DNA of 64,000 nucleotides from Cyanophora paradoxa (GCA_004431415.1 QPMI01000461.1:20364-84363); one strand, 5' to 3'. Shown: positions 46,708-58,903, counted from the first letter of the stretch. The notes: generated from the sequence alone by a model not told the origin. Numbers and translations: made by a program.

Positions 46708-49199
46708 AGATCGTCACTTTTGGCTCCAGGTACGTTCGGTACAAAATAGGTACAAAATTGGTACGTTGCCGTACCAGGTTCGTACCGCCCACTGTACCGT
46801 GCACCGACGGTACACCCGCTGCACCGTCGGTGCATTTGGTACGCGGCGGACTCGTTCGGTACACGTCAGTACGCTGCCGTACCGTCGGTACGCGTCGGTT
46901 CACGGCACTGTGTCCAAGCTGCACCAGAACGCACCGCCCGGGAGCCAAAAGTGAAGATCGGAGCCGCGCACCGGACCAGCGTACCAGTATACGTATATAT
47001 ATAGGTATATGCGTATACGTACGCCGGCGGAGGGCGTCATTCCCCGCCCACTTCTCAGCCCGGCTACTAGAGAGCCATGGCTAGCCCAGTTCTCGCCCAG
47101 CTAGCAGAACTAGAGATCTAGAGCCAGATCGCCACCAAAGATTTGCCAGGCTGGCTCTGGCGTACGCGTTCTGGCTAGAAATATATCAAAGCGTGGTATC
47201 TGATTCTTTGGGGGTGATCTATCTATCTATCTATCTACGATTCTGACTGTGAATACATCTTACTGGCCGCTGGTGGGCTCGTCTAGGCTGCACACACTGA
47301 AACTGAAACTGAAATTCTCTGCCTGCCGATTCTGACTACTGATACATCCAACTGGTCGATGGCGAACTCAACTAGGCTGTACAAACTGAAACGGAAACTG
47401 AAACTGAATTTCGCTGCCTGCCGCTCCTCTGCATAGCCTAGCGGCGGCTACGCAAAAGTATGCGTGCGGGCCAGCAAGGAAAGGGACCGGGGGGGACGCG
47501 ACTAGGGATTCACGTGGGAGGGGAGGGCGGGAAGCGATGCGGCCCGCGCGCGCTCTAGGTCGTGCGGCACCTCGCCGAGCCCGATGCGCTGTGCGCATCG
47601 CGGTTAGCGAGCGCTCGAATCGAGGCGGGATCGAACGGGCCGCTGTGCACCTCGGCCAGGAGAGGGAGCAGCAGACCGGCTCGAGCTCGCCCCGCGGCCA
47701 GGATTCCCGCGACCGCGACCGCGAGGGCGAGGGCGACGCGCTCGCTGCGCTCGGAGAGTCAATCGAAAGAAAAGAAGCGTGCGCGCCGGCAAACGACCGC
47801 ACCTGCGCCCGAGCGGCCGCAAGCATGAACTTCGAGAGCGCCAGCAGCCACACGTCCGGCGGAGAGCGGCATGCGCTGCGCTGCGCACGTCGCCGGCGTT
47901 ACAACAAGATCAATGGGCAAGCAGCGGAGACAAGAGCGAGCACCTGGCCTGCGGAAGAAGTCGCCAAGCGAACTGGGCGGTGGTCTTCTGCTCGCGGGGA
48001 CCAGTCACGCCCGCTCCCTGGCCCGCCAGCGGAGTGAGGGATTGAATCAAAGGAGAGGAAACGAAAAGCACCTTGCTTCGCCTCCGCAGCCACCGCCTAC
48101 GTGCTGCGCGTGCCTGTCAGCGGCAGAACGCCCATTGGCGACAGCCGCGGGAGGAATGGACAACAAAGGCAACAAGGAGGTCGACAGCGATGCGTTCGCG
48201 AGCGTTCGCGGCCGCAACCGGGAGCCAGCCGCCCTGAAGCAAGGCTCTGCGTTTGAAATCAGGCGGGCGACAGGCGGCGAGAGGGGCAGAGGATGCAAGA
48301 AAGTACCTTCGAGCATCGTTCGCGCTTGAAGCTGACGATGTTCGCTGCGGCGGCAGCAAGTCCGTTCGACCTGGTTTGAAAAAGCGGCATCAGAGACGCG
48401 GGCAGCGCTGCGAGACCCCGGAGGAGCCAACGAACCGACCCGCTGTGAGAGTGAAGCGCGTCCGCGCGGCAGCCTTCCGTCGAGGCTGCAGCTGCTGGCA
48501 GCAAGGCATTTGAAGGCAGCAAGTTTGGGGTACACGACTGATGGGGAAAAAAGGCTTGCGAGGCCCACAGCGGCAGGGCCGCCGCGGCAGCCGCGCCGTA
48601 GTACAGCTTGTCGAGGCCACCTGAAGCGAATGCCAGCGGCTCTTGCGGCCCTCGCTCGCAGCGCCGCCCGCTGCAGCAACTTCGCGGGTGCTCGCAGCAC
48701 GCAGCGCGCGGCAGCTACGAGCGTGCGAGCTTGTAACTACAGGTCCAGCTCCCCCCGTGGCGTCGTCCTTGCGCCGCGCCGATCTACAGCTAGATCGACC
48801 CGGCCCGCAACCCCGCGCCGGGCGACTTCGCCGCGCTGGCCGGCTTCTTTGCGTGGCTTTCAGCTCACTTACATCCGCAGTATCTCTACTAGACAGCCCC
48901 GCGGTCGATTTGGAGGGTTGAGGTGCACGCCGGCCGTGGATGCGGTTCTGGTCGCCGGCGGAGCTCTCTCGCATGTTTCGGTGCATAGAGCGTCCCTTTG
49001 AGATGCTAACACAGTGCCTCTGACTCTGGACTGGCAGGACGTTGCGTGAGCGCGCGGACCGACGCAACCTCCCGATCGGCGGTCGCCTCGGGTGCGCCTG
49101 CCAAGCACAGAATTGGGCCAGCGACGCGCGAGCGCGTGGCTGAAGAGGCCCAGACCGCCGGGATGGGTGAGCCGGCTCGGATCGTCGCAGTTTGGGAGA
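46707..49199 (+). repeat. Inverted repeat arm, left (about 2.5 kb)
   Basis: Reverse complement of 54481-56983, starting TAGATCGTCACTTTTGGCTC and staying highly similar throughout. Holds a 239-bp foldback unit at its tip, a (TCTA)n microsatellite near 47220, two CTGAAACTGAAACTGAAATT-like repeats and GC-rich low-complexity ORFs on both strands; none has a recognisable domain. Confidence 0.88.
46715..46953. mobile_element. 239-bp MITE-like foldback unit, left copy
   Basis: Begins CACTTTTGGCTCC and ends GGAGCCAAAAGTG, 13-bp inverted termini. The inside is packed with GGTAC/GTACC palindromes (TTCGGTAC, GCCGTACC). No coding capacity. Flanked by GATC on both sides, possibly a short target duplication. 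Confidence 0.6.
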
Positions 49200-49389
49200 C
49201 ATTCTTCTACACTGCCTAGGTGAGCTGGCTGGGCCCGTGCGCGTCGCTGACGGGACGCGTACGCGTCGCTGACGGGGCGCGCCGGTAACGCAGGGGGTGC
49301 GGCGGGTGGCGACGCCACTCGCGGGGCGGGGCGGATCTGGAGGCGCGGCAGGCGGCCCCGTGACTTCCAGGATAGGGCGGAGGCGCTTC

Positions 49390-50295
49390 CTGCGGTGCTG
49401 CGGGTCACAGAGCGGAGCGGAGGCGGGCGGAGGCGCGGCGGGAGGCCGCGCGGCTCTCCGGGCGATGCAGAGGCGCGGCAGGCGGCCGCGCGGCTCGCCG
49501 GGCGGGACGGAGGCGCGGCGGGCGGCGGCGGCGGCTCGCCGGGCGATGCAGAGGCGCGGCGGGCCGCCGCGCGGCTCGCCGGGCGGGACGGAGGCGCGGC
49601 GGGCGGCGGCGGCGGCTCGCCGGGCGATGCAGAGGCGCGGCGGGCCGCCGCGCGGCTCGCCGGGCGGGGCGGAGGCACGGCGGGCGGCGGCGGCGGCTCG
49701 CAGGGAGGGGCGGAGGCGCGGCGGGCGGCCGCGCGGCTCGCAGGGCGGGACGAAGACGCGGCGGGCAGCGGCGGCGGCTCGCGGGGCGGGGCGGAGGCGC
49801 GGCGGGCGGCCGCGCGGCTCGACGGGCGGGGCGGAGGCGCGGCGGGCGGCCGCGCGGCTCGTGGGGCGGGGCGGAGGCGCGGCGGGCGGCCGCGCGGCTC
49901 GCAGGGCGGGACGAAGACGCGGCGGGCAGCGGCGGCGGCTCGCGGGGCGGGGCGGAGGCGCGGCGGGCGGCCGCGCGGCTCGACGGGCGGGGCGGAGGCG
50001 CGGCGGGCGGCGGCGGCGGCTCGCCGGGCGATGCAGAGGCGCGGCGGGCGGCCGCGCGGCTCGCGGGGCGGGACGGAGGCGCGGCGGGCGGCGGCGGCGG
50101 CTCGCGGGGCGGGACGGAGACGCGGCGGGCAGCGGCGGCGGCTCGCGGGGCGGGGCGGAGGCGCGGCGGGCGGCCGCGCGGCTCGTGGGCGGGGCGGAGG
50201 CGCGGCGGGCGGCCGCGCGGCTCGACGGGCGGGGCGGAGGCACGGCGGGCGGCGGCGGCGGCTCGCAGGGAGGGGCGGAGGCGCGGCGGGCGGCC
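49390..50295 (+). repeat. GC-extreme minisatellite
   Basis: Irregular tandem units of about 39-60 bp, such as GCGGCTCGCCGGGCGGGACG then GAGGCGCGGCGGGCGGC, giving open frames of Ala/Arg/Gly repeats on both strands. The long ORFs here (up to 640 codons) reflect composition, not genes. A mirror-image version lies at 53487-54100. Confidence 0.8.
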
Positions 50296-50298
50296 GCG

Positions 50299-53200
50299 CT
50301 ACGAGCTAGCACCGGGCCTCCGGCGACCTCAGAATCAAATCCAGCACCTTCACGAACCCCCGGGAGCGTCTCCGCGCCCGGATGTAACTTGTCAGATAAG
50401 ATGTTTTACTTGGTGATATTTGCCGACTAGGCCCCTTGGTGGCAGGTTGGCAGTCTCAAGTAGCGCCCTCGACCTGACTCCTTCGCGTCGTTCGGGGCCG
50501 CGACTGCCCCCAAATATGCACCCCGCCCAATTTGAGGGCGGGGAATCCGAATCTGACGCTCCTACAAGCTCGTTCGTGCTCCTAAGCTCGGCGCGGCGAG
50601 CTTGCAATTCTTTGCACATGTTCATGAGTCTCTTCACGCCATAAAAACATACTGAGTAAGTGGCATCTATGAGCGCCCGGAGACGATATCAGTGCTTGCA
50701 ACTGTACATGCAGAGTATTTGACTCGAAGCTCAGGTCGCCCGGGCGCAGCTGCGGCGGGGAACAACTCCCAAATAAAGTTTTTCCCGAGATCAATTTTGA
50801 GAGCCGATTCCCAGTACGCCCGTGCCTCTCTAGCTCACTTGCCGGCGGATGCGAGTCATTCAGTAGCGTCTTAGACAGGGCCTCGACGTGACTACCGGCT
50901 GCCGGGCTTCTACTCGCACGCCCTGCCGCGCGGGAAGATCCTGAAAAGCCCGCCAAGAATTATGGCGACTCGCCCTCCAAAATAATGCGCAGCGCGCTAC
51001 GAGCTAGCACCAGGCCTCCGGCGACCTCAGAATCAAATCCAGCACCTTCAAGAACCCCCTTGAGCGTCTCCGCGCCCGGATGTAACTTGTCAGATAAGAT
51101 GTTTTACTTGGTGATATTTGCCGACTAGGCCCCTTGGTGGCAGGTTGGCAGTCTCAAGTAGCGCCCTCGACCTGACTCCTTCGCGTCGTTCGGGGCCGCG
51201 ACTGCCCCCAAATATGCTCCCCGCCCAATTTGAGGGCGGGGAATCCGAATCTGACGCTCCTACAAGCTCGTTCGTGCTCCTAAGCTCGGCGCGGCGAGCT
51301 TGCAATTCTTTGCACATGATCATGAGTCTCTTTACGCGATAAAAGAATATATACTGAGTAAGTAGCACCTATGAGCGCCCGTAGACGATATCAGTGCTTG
51401 CAACTGTACATGCAGAGTATTTGACTCGAAGCTCAGGTCGCCCGGGCGCAGCTGCGGCGGGGAACAACTCCCAAATAAAGTTTTTCCCGAGATCAATTTT
51501 GAGAGCCGATTCCCAGTACGCCCGTGCCTCTCTAGCTCACTTGCCGGCGGATGCGAGTCATTCAGTAGCGTCTTAGACAGGGCCTCGACGTCACTACCGG
51601 CTGCCGGGCTTCTACTCGCACGCCCTGCCGCGCGGGAAGATCCTGAAAAGCCCGCCAAGAATTATGGCGACTCGCCCTCCAAAATAATGCGCAGCGCGCT
51701 ACGAGCTAGCACCGGGCCTCCGGCGACCTCAGAATCAAATCCAGCACCTTCACGAACCCCCGGGAGCGTCTCCACGCCCGGATGTAACTTGTCAGATAAG
51801 ATGTTTTACTTGGTGATATTTGCCGACTAGGCCCCTTGGTGGCAGGTTGGCAGTCTCAAGTAGCGCCCTCGACCTGACTCCTTCGCGTCGTTCGGGGCCG
51901 CGACTGCCCCCAAATATGCACCCCGCCCAATTTGAGGGCGGGGAATCCGAATCTGACGCTCCTACAAGCTCGTTCGTGCTCCTAAGCTCGGCGCGGCGAG
52001 CTTGCAATTCTTTGCACATGATCATGAGTCTCTTTACGCGATAAAAGAATATATACTGAGTAAGTAGCACCTATGAGCGCCCGTAGACGATATCAGTGCT
52101 TGCAACTGTACATGCAGAGTATTTGACTCGAAGCTCAGGTCGCCCGGGCGCAGCTGCGGCGGGGAACAACTCCCAAATAAAGTTTTTCCCGAGATCAATT
52201 TTGAGAGCCGATTCCCAGTACGCCCGTGCCTCTCTAGCTCACTTGCCGGCGGATGCGAGTCATTCAGTAGCGTCTTAGACAGGGCCTCGACGTCACTACC
52301 GGCTGCCGGGCTTCTACTCGCACGCCCTGCCGCGCGGGAAGATCCTGAAAAGCCCGCCAAGAATTATGGCGACTCGCCCTCCAAAATAATGCGCAGCGCG
52401 CTACGAGCTAGCACCGGGCCTCCGGCGACCTCAGAATCAAATCCAGCACCTTCACGAACCCCGGGAGCGTCTCCGCGCCCGGATGTAACTTGTCAGATAA
52501 GATGTTTTACTTGGTGATATTTGCCGACTAGGCCCCTTGGTGGCAGGTTGGCAGTCTCAAGTAGCGCCCTCGACCTGACTCCTTCGCGTCGTTCGGGGCC
52601 GCGACTGCCCCCAAATATGCACCCCGCCCAATTTGAGGGCGGGGAATCCGAATCTGACGCTCCTACAAGCTCGTTCGTGCTCCTAAGCTCGGCGCGGCGA
52701 GCTTGCAATTCTTTGCACATGTTCATGAGTCTCTTCACGCCATAAAAACATACTGAGTAAGTGGCATCTATGAGCGCCCGGAGACGATATCAGTGCTTGC
52801 AACTGTACATGCAGAGTATTTGACTCGAAGCTCAGGTCGCCCGGGCGCAGCTGCGGCGGGGAACAACTCCCAAATAAAGTTTTTCCCGAGATCAATTTTG
52901 AGAGCCGATTCCCAGTACGCCCGTGCCTCTCTAGCTCACTTGCCGGCGGATGCGAGTCATTCAGTAGCGTCTTAGACAGGGCCTCGACGTCACTACCGGC
53001 TGCCGGGCTTCTAATCGCACGCCCTGCCGCGCGGGAAGATCCTGAAAAGCCCGCCAAGAATTATGGCGACTCGCCCTCCAAAATAATGCGCAGCGCGCTA
53101 CGAGCTAGCACCGGGCCTCCGGCGACCTCAGAATCAAATTCAGCACCTTCACGAACCCCCGGGAGCGTCTCCACGCCCGGATGTAACTTGTCAGATAAGA

Positions 53201-53486
53201 TGTTTTACTTGGTGATATTTGCCGACTAGGCCCCTTGGTGGCAGGTTGGCAGTCTCAAGTAGCGCCCTCGACCTGACTCCTTCGCGTCGTTCGGGGCCGC
53301 GACTGCCCCCAAATATGCACCCGCCCAATTTGAGGGCGGGGAATCCGAATCTGACGCTCCTACAAGCTCGTTCGTGCTCCTAAGCTCGGCGCGGCGAGCT
53401 TGCAATTCTTTGCACATGATCATGAGTCTCTTCACGCCATAAAAACATACTGAGTAAGTGGCATCTATGAGCGCCCGGAGACTATA
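50299..53486. repeat. Tandem array, about 4.5 units of 697-702 bp
   Basis: Unit starts (GCTACGAGCTAGCACCGGGC) at about 50299, 50996, 51698, 52400 and 53097; the last is cut at 53486. Two subtypes are told apart by the segment after CATGAGTCTCTT: type A (CACGCCATAAAAACATACTG) in units 1, 4 and 5, and type B (TACGCGATAAAAGAATATAT) in units 2 and 3. Each unit repeats the same minus-strand ORFs of 81-124 codons (starting MAGFSGSSRAAGR and MCKELQARRAELRSTNELVG), perhaps exons of one repeated gene. Confidence 0.88.
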
Positions 53487-54100
53487 CCGCGCCCGCCGCG
53501 GCCGCGCCTCCTGGGCCGCCCCGCACGGCGAGCCGCGCCCGCCGCCCGCTGTTCCTCCGCCCCGCCCCGCCGGCCCTGTCGCCGCCCGCCGAGCCTCCGC
53601 CCCGCCCCGCCGGCCCTGTCGCCGCCCGCCGAGCCTCCGCCCCGGCCCGCCGGCCCTGTCGCCGCCCGCCGAGCCTCCGCCCCGGCCCGCCGGCCCTGTC
53701 GCCGCCCGCCGAACCTCTGCCCCGCCCCGAGAGCCGCGTCCACTGCCCGCCGCCTGCTGCGCCTTCGCTCCGCCCCGCATGCTGCGCCCGCCGCCCGCCG
53801 CGCCTCCTGAGACTCTGAGACCGCCCGCCCGGCGAGCCGCGCCCGCCGCCCGCCGCGCCTCCGGCCCGCCCAGGGAGACGCGCCGCCGCGCGCCGCGCCT
53901 CCGCCCCGCCCCGCGAGCCGCCGCCGCCGCCGCCGCGCCTCCGGTCCGCCCGGGGAGACGCGCCGCCGCGCGCCGCACCTCCGCCCCGCCCCGCGAGCCG
54001 CCGCCGCCGCCCGCCGCGCCTCCGTCCCGCCCATCGAGCCGCGCGGCCGCCCGCCGCGCCTCCGCCCTGCCCGCGAGCCGCGCGGACGGGGGGCGGCGGG
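53487..54100 (-). repeat. GC-extreme minisatellite, inverted counterpart
   Basis: Same family of units as 49390-50295 but on the opposite strand, with four copies of CGCCCCGCCCCGCCGGCCCT at about 53560-53710. It lies symmetrically on the other side of the tandem array. Confidence 0.75.
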
Positions 54101-54480
54101 GCGGCGGGGGGCGCACGGCGGCGGCGGTGAGGGCGGCGAGGGTGCGGTCGGAGACGCCCATGCGGCTCACGTCGAGCCGCTCCAGGCTGCGCGCGCCCCG
54201 CCCCGTCGGCCCAGGCCCGGCCCCGAGCGGGCGGGGCGGGCGGGCGGGGCGGGCGGGCCTTGCGGCGTGCACGGCGATCGCGAGGCCGGCCTCGTCCGCC
54301 ACGCCCCTGCGCGGGGCTCGCCGGGCCGGCGCGGGGCGGAGCTGGGCTCGCGGGGCGGGGCGCACGGGTAGTCCAGGAGGAGGGCGGCGAGCCGTGGCAA
54401 GGCGCCCATGGTCGCCGCCACCGCCCCGTCCTCCAGCCACCCGCTGCCCCGCCCGCTCGCTGGAGATGTAGTAGAAGCAC
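54101..54480 (-). other. Possible leucine-rich-repeat coding fragment
   Basis: On the minus strand the frame reads SLERLDVSRMGVSDRTLAAL, a good LRR unit, within an Ala/Pro-rich context (also ADEAGLAIAVHAA upstream). One repeat unit alone is weak, and neither a start nor a supported splice pattern is seen. Confidence 0.3.
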
Positions 54481-56983
54481 TCCCAAACTGCGACGATCCG
54501 AGGCGGCTCACCCATCCCGGCGGTCTGGGCCTCTTCAGCCACGCGCTCGCGCGTCGCTGGCCCAATTCTGTGCTTGGCAGGCGCACCCGAGGCGACCGCC
54601 GATCGGGAGGTTGCGTCGGTCCGCGCGCTCACGCAACGTCCTGCCAGTCCAGAGTCAGAGGCACTGTGTTAGCATCTCAAAGGGACGCTCTATGCACCGA
54701 AACATGCGAGAGAGCTCCGCCGGCGACCAGAACCGCATCCACGGCCGGCGTGCACCTCAACCCTCCAAATCGACCGCGGGCTGTCTAGTAGAGATACTGC
54801 GGATGTAAGTGAGCTGAAAGCCACGCAAAGAAGCCGGCCAGCGCGGCGAAGTCGCCCGGCGCGGGGTTGCGGGCCCGGTCGATCTAGCTGTAGATCGGCG
54901 CGGCGCAAGGACGACGCCACGGGGGGAGCTGGACCCGTAGTTACAAGCTCGCGTGCTCGTAGCTGCCGCGCGCTGCGTGCTGCGAGCACCCGCGAAGTTG
55001 ACGCAGCGGGCGGCGCTGCGAGCGAGGGCCGCAAGAGCCGCTGGCATTCGCTTCAGATGGCCTCGACAAGCTGTACTACGGCGCGGCTGCCGCGGCGGCC
55101 CTGCCGCTGTGGGCCTCGCAAGCCTTTTTTCCCCATCAGTCGTGTACCCCAAACTTGCTGCCTTGAAGTGCCTTCACGTGCCTTGCTGCCAGCAGCTGCA
55201 GCCTCGACGGAAGGCTGCCGCGCGGACGCGCTTCACTCTCACAGCGGGTCGGTTCGTTGGCTCCTCCGGGGTCTCGCAGCGCTGCCCGCGTCTCTGATGC
55301 GCTTTTTCAAACCAGGTCGAACGGACTTGCTGCCGCCGCAGCGAACATCGTCAGCTTCAAGCGCGAACGATGCTCGAAGGTAATTTCTTGCATCCTCTGC
55401 CCCTCTCGCCGCCTGTCGCCCGCCTGATTTCAAACGCAGAGCCTTGCTTCAGGGCGGCTGGCTCCCGGTTGCGGCCGCGAACGCTCGCGAACGCATCGCT
55501 GTCGACCTCCTTGTTGCCTTTGTTGTCCATTCCTCCCACGGCTGTCGCCAATGGGCGTTCTGCCGCTGACAGGCACGCGCGGCACGTAGGCGGTGGCTGC
55601 GGAGGCGAAGCAAGGTGCTTTTCGTTTCCTCTCCTTTGATTCAATCCCTCACTCCGCTGGCGGGCCAGGGAGCGGGCGTGACTGGTCCCCGCGAGCAAAA
55701 GACCACCGCCCAGTTCGCTTGGCGACTTCTTCCGCAGGCCAGGTGCTCGCTCTTGTCTCCGCTGCTTGCCCATTGATCTTGTTGTAACGCCGGCGACGTG
55801 CGCAGCGCAGCGCATGCAGCTCTCCGCCGGACGTGTGGCTGCTGGCGCTCTCGAAGTTCATGAGCTCGGGCGCAGGTGCGGTCGTTTGCCGGCGCGCACG
55901 CTTCTTTTCTTTCGATTGACTCTCCGAGCGCAGCGAGCGCGTCGCCCTCGCCCTCGCGGTCGCGGTCGCGGGAATCCTGGCCGCGGGGCGAGCTCGAGCC
56001 GGTCTGCTGCTCCCTCTCCTGGCCGAGGTGCTCAGCGGCCCGTTCGATCCCGCCTCGATTCGAGCGCTCGCTAACCGCGATGCGCACAGCGCAGCGGGCT
56101 CGGCGAGGTGCCGCACGACCTACAGCGCGCGCGGGCCGCATCGCTTCACGCCCTCCCCTCCCACGTGAATCCCTAGTCGCGTCCCCCGCGGTCCATTTCC
56201 TTGCTGGCCCGCACGCATACTTTTGCGTAGCCGCTGCTAGGCTATGCAGAGGAGCGGCAGGCAGCGAAACTCGATTTCAGTTTCCGTTTCAGTTTGTACA
56301 GCCTAGTTGAGTTCGCCATCGACCAGTTGGATGTATCAGTAGTCAGAATCGGCAGGCAGAGAATTTCAGTTTCAGTTTCAGTGTGTGCAGCCTAGACGAG
56401 CCCACCAGCGGCCAGTAAGATGTATTCACAGTCAGAATCGTAGATAGATAGATAGATAGATCACCCCCAAAGAATCAGATACCACGCTTTGATATATTTC
56501 TAGCCAGAACGCGTACGCCAGAGCCAGCCTGGCAAATCTTTGGTGGCGATCTGGCTCTAGATCTAGATCTCTAGTTCTGCTAGCTGGGCGAGAACTGGGC
56601 TAGCCATATGCATGGCTCTCTAGTAGCCGGGCTAAGAACTGGGCGGGGAATGACGCCCTCCGCCGGCGTACGTATACGCATATACCTATATATATACGTA
56701 TACTGGTACGCTGGTCCGGTGCGCGGCTCCGATCTTCACTTTTGGCTCCCGGGCGGTGCGTTCTGGTGCAGCTTGGACACGGTGCCGTGAACCGACGCGT
56801 ACCGACGGTACGGCCGCTGCACCGTCGGTGCGTTTGGTACGCGGCGGACTCGTTCGGTACACGTCAGTACGCTGCCGTACCGTGGGTGCACGGTACAGTG
56901 GGCGGTACGAATCTGGTACGACAACGTACCAATTTTGTACCTATTTTGCACCGAACGTACCTGGAGCCAAAAGTGACGATCTA
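54481..56983 (-). repeat. Inverted repeat arm, right (about 2.5 kb)
   Basis: Inverse of 46707-49199. Differences are small indels, such as GCCGCAAGCATGAACTTC against a shorter form near 55860, and scattered substitutions. Confidence 0.88.
56737..56975. mobile_element. 239-bp MITE-like foldback unit, right copy
   Basis: Inverse of 46715-46953 with the same 13-bp termini. The interior differs at many positions while the length is the same, so this part has diverged faster than the rest of the arm. Confidence 0.6.
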
Positions 56984-57762
56984 CCGGCGCCCCGCCCCGC
57001 CCCGCTGGACGCCTCCACCCCCGACCCCACCGCCGAGGGTCGCTGGATCTACTGCACCTTTGCTGCCTCTGGGACGTGCGTGATTCGACCTGTGCCCCCC
57101 TTCCCGCCGACCCGTCCTCGCCTCCAGCGGGCGGCGCAGAAGCCTGTTGGCACTCTTCATGCCCTCCGCCGAGTTGCTAAACGTGCAGCCGCCTGAGGGC
57201 GCCGGCCCCACACCGGACTGCAGTCCGCCCCTTCCACCTTTCCTATCTCAGCGCGGCGTCTTCTGACCTAGCACGCAGCACTGGCGCAGCTGGACCTCGC
57301 GGGGACCGCCCCGCATGGATCCACCGCCCGCGTCGTCCCGGCGGTGCGCGCCTCGCCCACCCGCGCCGCTGAGCAAAGAACCTCCGGGTGCAGGAGTGCA
57401 TTTCTTCCTGCAGGGGTTTGACCCGGCGCGGCGCACACCGCCGGCACCACCGCTGCCGCGGCGCCCCGGGGCCCGCCGCCTCCCCGCCACTGCCGTTCGG
57501 GCTGCCGCCGGTGGACCTCCCGGAGGAGGAGACACGGCTGGCACAGCTCGTGGCGGTGACCTTTGAGGACCGCCTTGTGCTCGCCCGCCTGCGCCCGCTC
57601 CCGCTGGCCCCGTCCCCATGGCCCTCCAGATCGTCCACGCCGCGCCCCTTCCCCGGGGCTACACCCGCTTCGAAGCCTCCGCTCTCTCTGCCGATGCAGG
57701 TGCCCTTTTCGTCCTCGCCACCCGGTCGAGGAAAGGGCAGTCCCTACTCGTCTTCGACCTCT
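56984..57762 (+). repeat. Direct repeat X, copy 2 (779 bp)
   Basis: Copy of 45928-46707. Here the sequence after GTCTTCGACCTCT runs on as CCCGGGCCCCGCC instead of being cut, so this copy keeps the original downstream join. Confidence 0.85.
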
Positions 57763-58150
57763 CCCGGGCCCCGCCAACCTCGCCTGGACTCTGCCGCGGG
57801 CCGCCTCGCCCATCCTGCCTGCACCCTCAACCTACGTGCCGCCATCCGGCCCCGCCTGCGCACCGCCAGCGACGGCTCCCCCGGGGCGCCTCCCGCACCC
57901 GTGGATGCCCACATCGCCACCTGCCTAGCTGCCTCACCCAAAAACCCAGTCTGGTGCAACTTCTCACCGGTACCCGAATCTGCTGGACTGACAGTCCCGC
58001 AGGTCGCGGTGGGCACGCGAGGGGGGCAACAACCTTCTCCGCATCCCGGAGCCATTCCTGCGCATGCGGGGGCCGCAGCCCTATCTGTAGGCTTGATTTC
58101 GAATTCGAAATTGCACCTCATGAAGCTCGTGTCTCGTATACGTAGCTAGT
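57763..58150 (+). pseudogene. Separated 3' end of the GC-rich gene
   Basis: Continues the frame LLVFDLSRAPPTSPGLC and on for about 130 codons past the X repeat, to a stop near 58149. It is the natural continuation of the gene at 43.5-46.7 kb, now separated from the upstream exons by the 10.3-kb block (with X duplicated). No domain is seen in this part. Confidence 0.35.
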
Positions 58151-58690
58151 GACCCTGAGCGTAGACCAAGCCCAGCCCTGATGATGAAGCCCTCAAAGTC
58201 GAGTCGTAGTCATGAAGCTAGTGAACACTAATCCCCCGCTAAGCCGAGACCCTCAAGATCCGATTATCATGATCTTGACGTGACTCTGGCCGACTCGGCA
58301 AGGCCTTGTGATCATGATGAACTTCAGAAGCACTACGCCGAGCCCCTCAGGCCTAATAATTAAATGATCATGAAGCCTTGAGCTCATGTGGCGGGGCCTC
58401 CGACTCGGCGAGGCTCGCAGAGCCTCGGAGTCGACAGCTTCCTTTCAAGTTTCAAGTTTGGCTCCCTGATTATCACATATGGTGATCATGACTCAGTGAC
58501 TCGTGATCATGATCAGTGACCGTCGCACACTGACGACGTCATGCCATGATGGAGGCTCTGAGGTCGAGCCTTACCGTACCCTAGTACTGAGTCATGATCA
58601 GGGCCTTGCTGCCTCGTAACCCCTTGACTCAGTGATCATAATGATCATGTCATGCCGCAGTGCGTACTAGCTATATACCCATTTCGCCAT
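58151..58690. repeat. TGATCATGATCA-rich palindromic spacer
   Basis: At least a dozen ATGATCATG / TGATCATGA occurrences lie within about 500 bp, mixed with GACTCGGCGAGGC-type repeats. Every cluster is self-complementary. No gene is seen. 58691-58903 also holds nothing I recognise. Confidence 0.6.
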
Positions 58691-58903
58691 TCGCGATCGG
58701 TGCAAGCTTCAATTGCAAGGAAGATTCAAGTCCTTGGCAAGCACAAATAAGGTACATCGTACACTCTTGGCCACTGTGAATCTTTCGTAATGTAGTAAAA
58801 CCCTGGCAGCAGCTCCGCCTGCACAGGCGCAAATTAAACGCGCACAATTAACTTTTGCCAGCATCTGCGCGTGCGTGCCGAGCTCACCGACGCGCCTGGT
58901 CTG

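Noticed and set aside
49297-50430. Very long ORFs (304-640 codons) of Ala/Arg/Gly repeats on both strands near 48.4-50.4 kb
   Set aside because: Extreme GC content leaves few stop codons in any frame; the repeats give open frames on both strands at once.
45928-57762. Reading the 780-bp direct repeats as a transposon target-site duplication
   Set aside because: Integrases make duplications of a few bases; 780 bp must come from another process.
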